Part shown: positions 1 to 10,370 of the stretch, piece after piece
How the letters are laid out: the number at the start of each line of letters is the position of its first letter
Numbering within the stretch: the first letter of the stretch is position 1
Assembly (NCBI GenBank): GCA_014925825.1
Contig: JACGCK010000007.1
Span: 620,001-684,000, forward strand
DNA: 64,000 nt
Source of the DNA: Pholiota molesta
Lineage: Eukaryota; Basidiomycota; Agaricomycetes; Agaricales; Strophariaceae
Reading direction: 5' to 3'
Program-made: the position numbers and the translations under genes
Notes under the pieces: generated by a model
Databases searched by the model: none
Seen by the model: the letters and a program-made list of their open reading frames with translations, nothing else
What the model was told of the DNA's origin: nothing

Positions 1-842
1 ACTCTTGCGATGTATGTGGTCAAATCTTTACGCGTAGCGGAGATGTGCGGCGACATAAGGATACTCGACATAACACGGAGGGAAGTGGTGGGTGCCGTTG
101 TCCTTTTTGTGGGCGGGTGTTGACTAGGTGAGACTTTCTCTCGTTTTCGTTTTCCAGTTATCTTTTTTACGATCTCTGAGCGTTGAATGGCGATGGGGTG
201 TCTTTCTTTTGTCTACCTAGTAACTGACCGAATCCTCTACCAGACAAGATGCTCTCAACGACACTGGGACAGATACTGTCGCCGCAAGTCCCAACGGCAC
301 CTCGACCGCTCACGCGGAGGACAGGCCTCGGGTATGGGCGTGTATGGCCTCATGCATCGCAGCTACCTCGACCCCTTGCCCCACTCATCCTCCCTGGCGG
401 TCGCCTTGTGAGCAACGAAGATGAGATCACCGCTGCAATGGCGATGGCTATGACGATGGTGCAGGGCGGCGGTAGCGGTGGCCGCGCGAGCACAGGACCG
501 AGTCGCGCATCATCTCCAAGCGGGTCGAATTCTCAGAGCAGTAGTGCCTACGGACGACGGCTTCCGAACGAGGACGAGGAAGACGGAGAGGATGAAGATC
601 GTATGGACGTGACACGATGCAGTCTGCGGAAAGTGCCCGTGCAAGCAGCAGTCGTGCTGAAAAGGTATCCAGCGCCCAGAATTCGGACCGGCCGAATGAC
701 AGTGGAGGAGATGTCGGGGTGGAATAAGTGGGGTGATTGTTTCCTGTGTGTTTCTTTTTCCTCGTTTTTTTTTCTTGCGAAGTTAGGTTTTCAAAACTTT
801 TTCCTTTGCACTGCTTTTAACTGGATCACGACCTACTCATGA
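1..842 (+). CDS. C2H2 zinc-finger protein, 3' part (5' end outside window)
   Basis: The first codons encode a clear C2H2 finger, C-D-V-C-G-Q-I-F-T-R followed by R-R-H-K-D-T-R-H. A second finger start, CPFCGRVLTR, runs to a GT donor at 128. The acceptor at 242-243 continues it as QDAL, which fits a finger. A second intron at 340-412 then joins a Ser/Gly-rich and Glu/Asp-rich tail (413-842) ending in TGA. Proposed exons are <1-127, 244-339 and 413-842. The second finger lacks its histidines in this model, so the splicing or the end may differ. C2H2 proteins of this kind are usually nuclear DNA-binding regulators, but the target is unknown. The hydrophobic last 35 residues look like read-through and may not be real coding sequence. 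Confidence 0.6.
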
Positions 843-2089
843 CCTCTGTTAGCTACATGCTCATTCTATCTTCATCTGTACTATATGACATTTTGCATTT
901 CTGCACCTCATCATCATGTTATCATGTAACTATCATCACAGCGTCTATTCTCATCATCTAGATCTTACACTCAATGCTATCTCGTACATCTCACCCTACC
1001 AGCACATTGTTTTGTTATCTTCATTATATATAATCGTTTATGTATTTTGCTCAGACTGTGGCAATCTATTCTATTCTGACATGAACTTGGCTGCTTATCA
1101 TGTTCTCTGTATATCTCTGTGCTTTCAATATGAATAGATTGTATCTGTTGTTTGCTTGGCTACAAGCCCTTTCTCGCATCTCTTGATCTCCTATTGATTC
1201 TTCGGGACACATAGGACTATACATGGTCCCTGGAGAAGTTCGACTCGAACTTGCGCTCGAGGGTCACATTTGACAAAACATGTGCGGCCAGAAAATTGCC
1301 GTAACTAGCTACAGAGTCATTTTGAAGTCATCACAGACCGCCAAGCAGAAGCAGAGCCACTTGCCTTGTCGTCTCAATGGCCACTCGCTTTGATATATGT
1401 GCTTTCGTGTCAGGTAAATCAGGCGTGAAGCCGGGTGGATGCAAGCAAATTGAGGATCGAGAATCGAGATAATGAGCTGGCTTCCCACTCTCATCTGTTG
1501 AACTCAACGAAGCCACGAAACTTCGATGCTGATAGGCTAGGAATTGGATTATAATTAAGTAGTGTGTACTGTCCAAAAATAGATTCTATTGACGAGAGAA
1601 TTTTATTTATAACAGATTGGCCTTGGTAAAAAGCGTCGATTTTTAGTATATCTGTATTCATTCGTTCAGTGGGTGACTTTCCATAACGCTAACTTGAATT
1701 ATTTAGAATATCTAACTCTAAACACAGTCCTTCGCCGAGTTGCCGATGATGATATAACCACCGAACTGGCAACTTGAATATCAGTTGACAGGTCTAAACC
1801 TCAAATCTAGAGGAGGCCCCTCACCCCCCTCTTCCAAATTTTGAGACGTTGCGAGCTGTCATTTTTGACAGGTCGGGACCCTGCCGCGCGTTATAATTGC
1901 CTATTCTGTCATGCTTGGCATGCGGCACTTCGGCATCATCTACTATATATAAAGCACGAGTTCCCACGGGGGGGAGACAAAACATAAAGATAAACTCGCA
2001 ATCTGATTGGCTAGACAAACACGGCTTTACTTTAATCACGCATGTGTCACGCATTTGTCACACTACCCTCTTTCTCATTTCTATAAGTA
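843..2089. other. AT-rich intergenic spacer
   Basis: There is no reading frame with codon structure or recognisable motifs, only short chance frames. I see nothing else. Confidence 0.6.
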
Positions 2090-2396
2090 CTCTTTCTTTA
2101 ATCTAATTCTTATGCACATGGGCACGAGCTCGAACAAAAAAATAGAAATATGTTAACATTCCACGAGCTATGCACACGGGCACGAGCTGGCTCAAAGCAG
2201 CACATGCGCACGAGCTCAAAGTCAATAACAGACTGCTTTGCATGATAGTAAGTTCTCTTTCCTTTATTCTAATTCTTATGCACACGGACACGAGCTGAAA
2301 AAAAAAAATATGTTAACATTCTACAAGCTACTTATGCACACAGGCACGAGCTGGCTCAAAGAAACACACGAGCACGAGCTCAAAGTCAATAACGGA
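2090..2396. repeat. Two-copy imperfect tandem repeat, period about 165 bp
   Basis: Copy 1 (about 2090-2231) and copy 2 (about 2255-2396) share the order CTTATGCACA, GGCACGAGCT, ATGTTAACATT, GAGCTGGCTCAAAG and CTCAAAGTCAATAAC. Each copy also contains several GGCACGAGCT-like words. No protein is encoded. The function is unknown and the copies have diverged by small indels. Confidence 0.75.
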
Positions 2397-4736
2397 CACA
2401 ACTTCAAGTGACTATGGGGCTCAAAATAATATCATCAAGGTATTGCATGATAATATTTAAAAGTAATTGACTTCAGGAGGTGCTTAGGTGTGGGCACGGG
2501 CCCGGGTGACACTGGGTGATGCTCGCTAGTTACAATATACATAGCACTGAGCTCTTCAAGGCTCTTCGACATCGACGCGATTGTTCTGCTTAGTGACTAC
2601 ATTGCCTGTAATCTACTCTTTTTCCTAATTTATTGCTGCATTTCTCCGTTTAATATGTGTGGTTCCCCTTTGTTTGACTGAAGCTTTCCTTACTCGCAGT
2701 GCTCTCTATTCACCGTTCTCTAGCGCTCAACTAGCGCTGATAAAGTTAAGTATCTGGAGACTGGGCCTCATTTCCTCTTCATCCAATCCTTTGTCCTCTA
2801 TCTCGGTACCATACAGATTGGAAACAGAGCGGGATCCTTGAGGAAACGAGGGTTAGATATGGTGTTGATATGGCTTATCAGATTGAACATTAATTCAAGA
2901 TATTGATCTCAAATCAGTAATTTTGGGCGTTGTGGAAATGTAAATATTCGTGCTCAAACTCCGACTGACATCGCTTAGCTTTCAAGTTCTAAATAATTCA
3001 AGTTATCGTTATGGAAAGTCACCCAGTTACAAGGGCCTGAAATACAGCTTTTCTGGCTTAGAATATACATGGCATATTAGTCAATAGGCAACGGAATTCC
3101 CACATGTTTGCGATATTTTTATTTCCGCAGTTACTGTATTACAACCCGAAGTCATCCTGAGAATATCATTGGCTGCAACAATTCAAATGCAAGGATTTAA
3201 GAATAATAATTCCCAAACGAAGGATGCAAGTATACACCAAGGAAATCTAACAATCGCACGGGAATGAGCACCTAAAGAGCGCGACAATATTATTAGCTAC
3301 GGTACGATGTGACACACTGAGCCGACATTCCTACTGAAGTACTGAACGGCAGAAGCCCGGCCTATACTGAATAGTAGTATCTCGTCCAAAGACGATTCCG
3401 CGAGCTTTTCAAGGTGTGATGTACTCGCATTATTTGGTATCCTAACATCCTGTGTTCTAGCCAAGTTCGAACCGATCATGATGGAGGGAATCTGCCTCTT
3501 GATTTAGTCTCGCTCACATGCTTATGGATTACGACGGGGATACATACTAATAGATACCCACATATGGTACTCGTCTGTTATATGTTTTCCAGCTGGCGTC
3601 GAGGCGTCGACTTGGAGTCGAATGTTTGACAGTATGTCGACGCCCGTCTCATTGATGTCACACGAGTCGCACACGAGGTACTTACGCCTGGCTTTACAAT
3701 TATCATATCCGATGACGGGAGGAGAGGAGTCCTCGTCCGTATTCGCAAAATATGTGGCAGAGCTGATAACAATTATCCTAATACATTCCAGAGCATCTAC
3801 CTATCTCCATTATGATCATCTGCCACTGGCGTCGCGCGTATCATGAGCGCTTTACTGATATATAAGTACTAGTACTTAGTAGTGTGTGCGCAATGTGTAT
3901 GCTGCGCTTATGAATGAGGTCAATCTATTATAGATGCTGGGATGTCAAGTCAGTCTGCAGAGTAGAAGATGTCATATCACTGATGGATCGCTGACGGATC
4001 GCCCAAGTGACAAGCAACATTTGAGCAACATGGGACTCGGGTTAAGAACCATGCTCCGCCTGAGGCTCTTAATATTTGAATAGTCGACGTACTGATGTCG
4101 TGGTCGAAGTTCGCTCTAGCGCCATTGGATAGAGAGTAAGTATTCTTATTTAGCAGTTACCAGTGATAAGCTACCTAGACTTCGGATAAACGGACGAGCA
4201 CTATCTGTATGTAAATACTATTCGTCGGAGATGATCTTCGAGAAGCCCACAAACGGCAACTAAGCGGGGAGCAATCTAGTCTTTGTTAGCAGACCTTGCC
4301 CCGAAAATTTACCGTATACTATAATACTATTCCTCCGACGTCTTCCAGCTTGCCTTGAGACTCAGGAAGTTAAGATATCGTTTATCGTAATGAATGGCGT
4401 AAACACATAACTATATACACAACGTCCCTTCGCGCATTAGAGTGTCCCAAAAAACAAGCAGTCTATCTGTGCAGTAAGTACTATATGTGCGGCAAACCGC
4501 ATCGTACCATGACCCTTTTTCACGGTGATAAAAGCGAAGTACGATAAGGAAGACGACATGGTAGTACAACGACGACGCCAGCCGCAGCTGCATCATCAAC
4601 GCCCGCCAGCATCTAAATCACCCCACACAGCAGAGTCGATCGCTCCCATCCAGCATGGACACGCGGAGAACAAGCACGGGAAAGAAAACTCGGATGGCGT
4701 CACATAACATACATCAAGACCGACAAAACAAAGAGT
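2397..4736. other. Intergenic spacer
   Basis: AT-rich sequence without a supportable gene. Short frames in all registers lack motifs and introns. It ends at the 3' end of the membrane-protein gene on the minus strand. Confidence 0.55.
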
Positions 4737-5974
4737 CTACACAGGACTCCCATCCGACTCCCTGCTCCCCTGGCTCCCGACGCTGTCGCGCACCTTGCCC
4801 CGCGAATACGGCGCCGTCATCTCCGGCGGCACCATCAGCACCTCCGCCACGCCCACCTCGAGGTGCGGCAGCGGGTGCTCGTCGTCGTCCGCCGACAGCG
4901 CCGTCACCGCCGGCCGCGGCAGGCGGCGCATGCGGAAGAGGACGAAGGTGACAAAGAGGAGCTGGACGCGGAGAGCGACCCGGACGCGGGCGGCGCGGGC
5001 ATCGCGATGAGGACGGCCACGCGCATCATGCTCGGGTCGGTCCGCTCTGTTGATGTAGCTCGGCCATCGCGATGTCCGCCGCCGTGCGAGTGGTCGGCCG
5101 CGCTGCTGGACGCGCGGGGTCGGGGAGCGGGGACGTCTGGTCCGGGCGGGATCGAGCATGCGCAGCGCCCGCGAGAAGAACGTGCGGTGGCGGGGGGCGG
5201 GGGGGTGACGGGGGCGGGCAGCGGTAACGGCGCTGGGGCCGCAGCAGTCGCACCCCTGCTGCAATGGTGTTAGTCGAGACGTCTTCGCAGGCAGGCCCGA
5301 ACGGTGAACACTTGTTGCAGAAGGTGTGGCACCCAGCCCCGGGCGGTGCAGGGGCCGCATCCAAGGGCAGCGACGGGGTGCTACCCGCGGCGATTGCAGC
5401 AGCGAGCTCCGGCGTCTTGAAACATAGGCCGCGGAGAACGGCTTGATGGTGTCCCAGTCCCGTGTTTGCTCTGCGCGCCAGTGGTCGTGCTTGCCCTCCG
5501 CAGACCCATCCGATGCGTACAGTGCTGCGACACTGCCCTTTTCGTCGATGTAGGCTCCCACAGCACGGCTTCTTGCTGAGGTCCACGCGCGCCGGCGGGA
5601 GGGTGGTGCGGGCGGCACCCAGGTTCCGTTGCGGATGGCCTCTTCCACCATGAGCCGATGCCGCCGTCGCAGAATGAATGATCGTATAACGATGGCCGCG
5701 GACACGGAGAGCAATAGGACGAGCGTTGCGAGGAACGTGTAGACTATTTGCAGATGAGGAGAGATAAATGAAACTGATGTGACGACGTACGGTAAAGCGA
5801 CGCAGAGGTGGCGATAGATGCGCTGTTATTCTGCTGGCCCGCTCCTCCTTCTCCTCCTCCTCCTCCTCCTCCAGGCGGTCCAGGGCTCGGTGTTGAGGCC
5901 ATTGTGGTCGTTACAGTGGTCATGATGGTAGATGCCGCTGGGGATGGCGTCGACGATTGCACTGTCGTCGACAT
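4737..5974 (-). pseudogene. Single-pass membrane protein gene, frame-disrupted
   Basis: The first exon (5974-5791) encodes a Ser/Thr-rich N-terminus with a poly-Gly run. The intron runs to an acceptor at about 5745. Exon 2 then gives a strong transmembrane segment (TFLATLVLLLSVSAAIVI) followed by RRRHRLMVEEAIRNGTWVPP, a stop-transfer basic stretch. This layout (Ser/Thr-rich lumenal side, one helix, cytosolic tail) is common in basidiomycete membrane proteins of unknown function. Downstream, plausible conserved pieces fall in different frames: VDLSKKP in one, LWE in another, AYIDEKG and DWDTIKPFSAAYV back in the first, RVAVLIAMPAPP in a second frame, and ADDDEHPLPHLEVGVAEV in the first. Several small indels, real or technical, therefore seem to break the gene. 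A 325-residue frame still runs through to the stop at 4737. The function is not recognised. Confidence 0.5.
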
Positions 5975-6661
5975 TCTGGATAGATTAAAAAATTACAATA
6001 TTGAGGTAATGGTGGAAGAGGTAGTGAATCGCAAGGGGAAAGTTCCGCGACGCAGCACGAGTGTTGGTCACAGTTCGATGTCTAAAGAAGGTCCCAAGGA
6101 GCCGGAAACGAATGAGGTGCAACTCCAGCGTGGGTGGGTTTTACCCGAAAACGTCCCCGAGAGCTGACCAAAACCGGTGTGACGTGCAAACTGGGGCCTT
6201 TCTGCAGATGCGTAGTCGTTTGGCTATTTAAAGCGTGGGTTGCACCTGGGTTATGAGGGTGGAATACGAAGACCCGGATGATATCGTTATTTGTGTCGAC
6301 AGTTATTGTATCGTAGCCAACCGGTGGCCGTCAAGCCGCCGACAGGTGTGCAGGAGATTTCGAGGAGGTGCTGCGGGCTGATTCAGATGGCTTATTGTTG
6401 GGTTTCGAGTGGGAGAGGCTGTGGCTGGGAAGTGATACGGATATGAGTTCGGCGATGTCACTGGTCAGTCAGAACTTGGATAAGGAATGTTGATGAGGGA
6501 CTGCGATACAGCAAGGCAGGTCGTCGAGTGTGGTGGGTTGTAGGACGATAAATGGAAACGGTGACGCCGTGGTTGCTGGGGAGCACAATAAACATCCTCC
6601 CACTGTCGCCATCGCTCGACGTCCGGCATCGGTTCGGCATGTGGTCATCAAAGTAACATGC
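5975..6661. other. Upstream region of membrane-protein gene; left flank of retrotransposon
   Basis: No gene is visible. It holds the putative promoter side of the minus-strand membrane-protein gene and ends in ACATGC(T) at 6656-6662. The same word is found just beyond the other end of the retrotransposon. Confidence 0.5.
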
Positions 6662-6856
6662 TCCGCGATGAGCCTGAAAGGCTCATCTTAGGATAAGATA
6701 AGGCAAGGGGCAGAACCCATCAATATGTCACTTAGATAATCATTATCAGTGTACAATCGCTCGATGTAAAAAATCCTTTCTTCATCTCTCGAGATTTGGG
6801 TTCTGCCATATTTGAGTCTTTCTGAGTCCTCATAAGTCCTCAGGACAAATTTTTTC
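6662..6856 (+). repeat. Split direct repeat A1
   Basis: 195 bp, identical to A2 at 12623-12817. It contains a tight hairpin (GATGAGCC/GGCTCATC, 6667-6687, loop TGAAA) and an 11-bp inverted repeat GGCAGAACCCA (6709-6719) / TGGGTTCTGCC (6797-6807). It lies just upstream of the first reading frame and presumably carries the element's promoter and 5' leader. Confidence 0.92.
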
Positions 6857-6955
6857 ACTCGTCATTTACAAATCTCCTCACCATTCTTTTTCTCAAGCTT
6901 TTTCCCTAAAAAAATTCCCACTTTCCCGTGATTTTCCCTTATCTGATCGTTATCG

Positions 6956-8404
6956 ATGGCCGATGATATTCCTGTCCCTGGCGGCGGAGACGACACTGGT
7001 CCTCCGCAAATTGACGAGCAACAACAGGTGCCTCCTTTGAGGACTCACCGCACTCATGTCAGCCAAGACGCCATCGTGTTGTTCAAGACGCTTCCGCTGT
7101 ACAATAAGCTCGAGATCAACAAGAAGATCGAGCTCGAGAACATCGGCCGGGTGAACAAGAGCATTCATCACGCTCTCGACCCTGTCAAATACCCTACTGC
7201 GGGATCCGATGCGGCGTCTTTAATCACCGTCGTCGAGGAAGAACTCGCCGACCTTCTCAATGACAGCATCCGCGATCGCTACAAGGACGTTCTCCCGATT
7301 TCCATTGTCAAATGGATTTCTGACACTCAGAAAGCTCAAGGTGAGCCCCAAGTTTTATCGAAGAGATCTTCTGCGGAGCTGTCTTCGGACGCGCACGCAA
7401 AATTGCTCGAGGCACGTATTGCTAAGCGCCGCTGTATGACGGGCGACGATATTGTTCCCCGTGAATCCGGGAAGGCGGTGGAATTAATTTTCCCGCAGAT
7501 TTTATTTGATACCGAGATCTCGGTTGCCATTCCACTTCCGTTTTTTGTTTATCGTAACATGCGTTACATTATTGACCACTTGGGCTCCTTGCCCATGGTC
7601 AAATGCAATCCTTTGGATGGCACGACGAAGGGCTTTTACATTATTGATGTTGAGAAGCTCTCCGTCACGCTTGGGAAAGAGCTCTCCATTGACTGCAGTG
7701 AGTGGGGCCAAGCTGCCTTCCAGATGCTGCGTTTTCATCAGATGCGTGACGTTAAAGGCGCTAGCGGAGGTTTTTCCGTGTGGTACGCGATGCACTTTGA
7801 CTTTTTCTTTAAATTGATAGATCGCGATGAATTTTATTCCGCCTGGAAAGTCTTGGAACTCGAGCTTCGGCAAGAGTTCCGAAGCGAGAAAAAGGCCTTC
7901 TGCGCGACGCATTATGCTAACGCGTATGCCCTCGTTAAGGCCGAAAAGAAAATTCTGGACAAGGTCCAGGCTCTGCAGGGTCAAGGAAAGCTGGCATCTT
8001 CGGATCGCCCTGGCTATCCACCCCGCAGCGGCGGCAGTAATGGGAAATATTCCCGTCCTGGGAACACGTACACGTCCCCCTCTTCCTTTCCCTCCAGCAG
8101 CACGAAGCCTTCCCTCCCTCCCTGCTGCGTCCTTTGCGGCCAGAGAGGGCACACCGTCTTTACCCACTCAAACGACACAGGCCCCGCCTTCTTCAGCGAC
8201 GGCAAGCCCACATGGGCTCGATTTGTCAATCGTTTCCTCCGCGCCGTCGACAACCGCGAAATCTGCATCAAATTCAATCTGCGCGGCGAGCGCTCTGCCT
8301 GCACCCACGCGAAAGGCGCCCGAGCACATATCTGCTCCTTTTGTGGCAAAGACTCCCACTTCGCCTTCTCCTGGACCTGCAGATCCTCCCCCCCCGATGT
8401 TTGA
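6956..8404 (+). CDS. Ngaro ORF1, Gag-like nucleocapsid protein
   Basis: 482 residues from an ATG 99 bases after A1. The central region is hydrophilic and alpha-helical in character. The C-terminus carries two Cys/His clusters: CVLCGQRGHT-x-FTH near residue 390, and near 436-475 an array of C-x-KFN-x-R-G, a C-x2-H, then CSFCGKDSHFAFSWTC (CX2CX4HX6C). The same order of a short FN-R-G Cys/His array followed by a zinc knuckle is seen in ORF1 of fungal DIRS-like elements. The likely role is binding the element RNA. It ends at TGA 8402-8404, and the ATG of the next frame starts five bases earlier (8397). Confidence 0.85.
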   Translation: MADDIPVPGGGDDTGPPQIDEQQQVPPLRTHRTHVSQDAIVLFKTLPLYNKLEINKKIELENIGRVNKSIHHALDPVKYPTAGSDAASLITVVEEELADLLNDSIRDRYKDVLPISIVKWISDTQKAQGEPQVLSKRSSAELSSDAHAKLLEARIAKRRCMTGDDIVPRESGKAVELIFPQILFDTEISVAIPLPFFVYRNMRYIIDHLGSLPMVKCNPLDGTTKGFYIIDVEKLSVTLGKELSIDCSEWGQAAFQMLRFHQMRDVKGASGGFSVWYAMHFDFFFKLIDRDEFYSAWKVLELELRQEFRSEKKAFCATHYANAYALVKAEKKILDKVQALQGQGKLASSDRPGYPPRSGGSNGKYSRPGNTYTSPSSFPSSSTKPSLPPCCVLCGQRGHTVFTHSNDTGPAFFSDGKPTWARFVNRFLRAVDNREICIKFNLRGERSACTHAKGARAHICSFCGKDSHFAFSWTCRSSPPDV

Positions 8405-10370
8405 GGAATTCCTCGCGGCCGCGCAGTCCATTCCCTTGCAGTATACGGATTTCTCATCAACAATAGCACTTCGACCCAATTTCGACCCGTCTCAGCACCT
8501 CCATGAAGATATATTTTCCAAAGTTGTTCATCCATACAACACCGACGCCTTCGAATCTCTCATGCTCAAACACAACATCTCCCACAACTACCCCCTGCTC
8601 GTCACGAACCTTCGTCATGGTTTCCCTCTCGGCCACATGCCCGATATTCCGGAGACCATCATTCTCCCCAACAACAAATCCTTTTCCGACCACCAAGACG
8701 ACATCCTAGAGTACCTCTATAAAGAAGTGCTCGCCGGCCGCATGTCCGGCCCATACTCCAAAAGCGACGTCGAACGCATCCTTCGAGGGCCATTTGTCGC
8801 GTCACCCATCATCGCCGTCGTCCAACCTCAGTTCGGCGAACCCGACAAGGTGCGGATTTGCCGCCACCTCTCCAAAAGCTCCAAAGAGCACCCCTCCGTA
8901 AATTCATTCATTTCGAAAGAGGATTTTCCTACGAAATTCGACGCTGCGTCGAAGGTCGCCGACATCGTAAGTCCCTTTTCCTGCACTTCCGCGTGCCCTT
9001 TTCCTCCTGTACATCTTCGGATGTCCATACCCATATCCACGTTTCACGTCCGAGTTTGCTCGACGTTCGCTATACTGGCTTCATGCCTCAGTGATTCCTT
9101 TGGGAATCGGGTCTTCATACCCTTTATGTGTCTTCATACACCTTGATACTGACATCATCGTCATCAGATCGCTCATGCGCCTCCCGGTACCCAGGCGTGT
9201 ACCATGGATATCGCAAAATTCCATCGCACCTGCCCCGTACACCCCTCACACAAGCCTTGGCTCGTCGTCCAGGGCATGCCGGGTGATTTTTATATTGACC
9301 ATGCCCATCCTTTCGGTGTATCTTGCGCGAGCAGCAATGCGAGCATGCCGGCCAACTGTTCCGTTGACATATGGCAAGCCGAGCGCGTAAATCCGGTTCT
9401 CAAATACGAGGATGATTTGAAGGCCTTCCGTGTGCCCGTTCCCAACGGACCTTATGTCGAGGGTGTGTATTCATATGACTACGACAAAGCAGAAATGCTA
9501 CGTCGCATCGCTCCTCTCGACATTCCGTGGCACAAAGACAAGGGCGACGACGCTTTTGTCTTTGTTACGACTTTCATCGGCTTCCAGTGGGATATTCCCA
9601 ACAGAACCGTGAGTTTGCCCGAGAACAAGCACGCAAAATTCCTCCATCGTGTCCGCCAATTCATCGATCGATTCTCTGGGCATCCATGCGTACTCCTCGA
9701 CGTTCAGAAGTTACATGGCTCTCTTTGCCATGTCGCCTTCGTCTACATGGAAGGCCGTTCACATCTCGCATCCCTGTCCAACTTCGCGAGCACGTTTCCC
9801 ACTCACAACGAATATGCCACCCGCTTCCCGCCGCCATCCGTCCTTACCGACCTCAGGTGGTGGCTTGCCACGCTTTCAAAGCCTGATGTACACCGTGTGC
9901 TCCGACCTCGCGGGCCCATTCAAGACCTTGGTCTTTTCGTCGATGCTTCAACATCGTGGGGGATTGGGATTGTCATAGGCGACGAGTGGGCCGCGTTCCA
10001 CCTCACTCCGTCATGGAAAGTTCCAGGCAGGGATATCTGCTGGCTTGAGACCGTCGCTATCGAGCTTCTGGTTTATTTTCTCGAGTCGCGCCACCTCCAC
10101 AACATCCGTCTCCTCATCCACTCCGATAACAAAGGAACCATCGGCGCTCTAGACAAGGGCCGCAGCCGTAATCACTTCATCAACGCCTCTGTTGGCCGTA
10201 CGTACGCCGTTCTCCTCCCTCTTTTTATTACTCCGGATTTCGAATACATCGCTTCGGCCGCTAACCCGGCGGACCCTATCTCGCGCGGAGAATTAGGACC
10301 GTCGGCGATGCACATGACTCCTTCTTTTACGCTCCCTGATGAGCTCCGTCCCTGTTTTTCTTATGTATAG
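8397..10370 (+). CDS. Ngaro ORF2, reverse transcriptase-RNase H (one intron)
   Basis: The proposed start is ATG 8397, which overlaps the ORF1 stop. The same frame is open upstream to 7827, but that part overlaps conserved ORF1 sequence. A clean GT-AG intron (8967-9167) joins FDAASKVADI to IAHAPPGTQACTMDIAKFHR. RT landmarks are KVRICRHLS, TMDIAKFHR, FYIDHAHPFG and the YxDD catalytic box YEDD (9405-9416). RNase H follows with its acidic residues in LGLFVDAS, an ETVAIELL helix, LLIHSDNKGTIGALD and NPADPISRG. There is no protease or DDE integrase. It copies the element RNA into DNA. The stop TAG at 10368-10370 is again overlapped by the next ATG. Confidence 0.9.

Noticed and set aside
1230..1262. 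GTTCGACTCGAAC, a tRNA T-arm-like word
   Set aside because: No acceptor, D or anticodon arms can be built around it.
6667..6690. Hammerhead-ribozyme-like core (GATGAG ... GAAA) in repeat A
   Set aside because: The required CTGATGA box and three-stem layout are not present. It is a simple hairpin.
7827..8396. ORF2 frame open far upstream inside ORF1
   Set aside because: The conserved zinc-knuckle protein is in the ORF1 frame here. The upstream part of the other frame is Arg/Pro/Ser-rich shadow, and the ATG at 8397 fits the start/stop overlap seen again at 10363.
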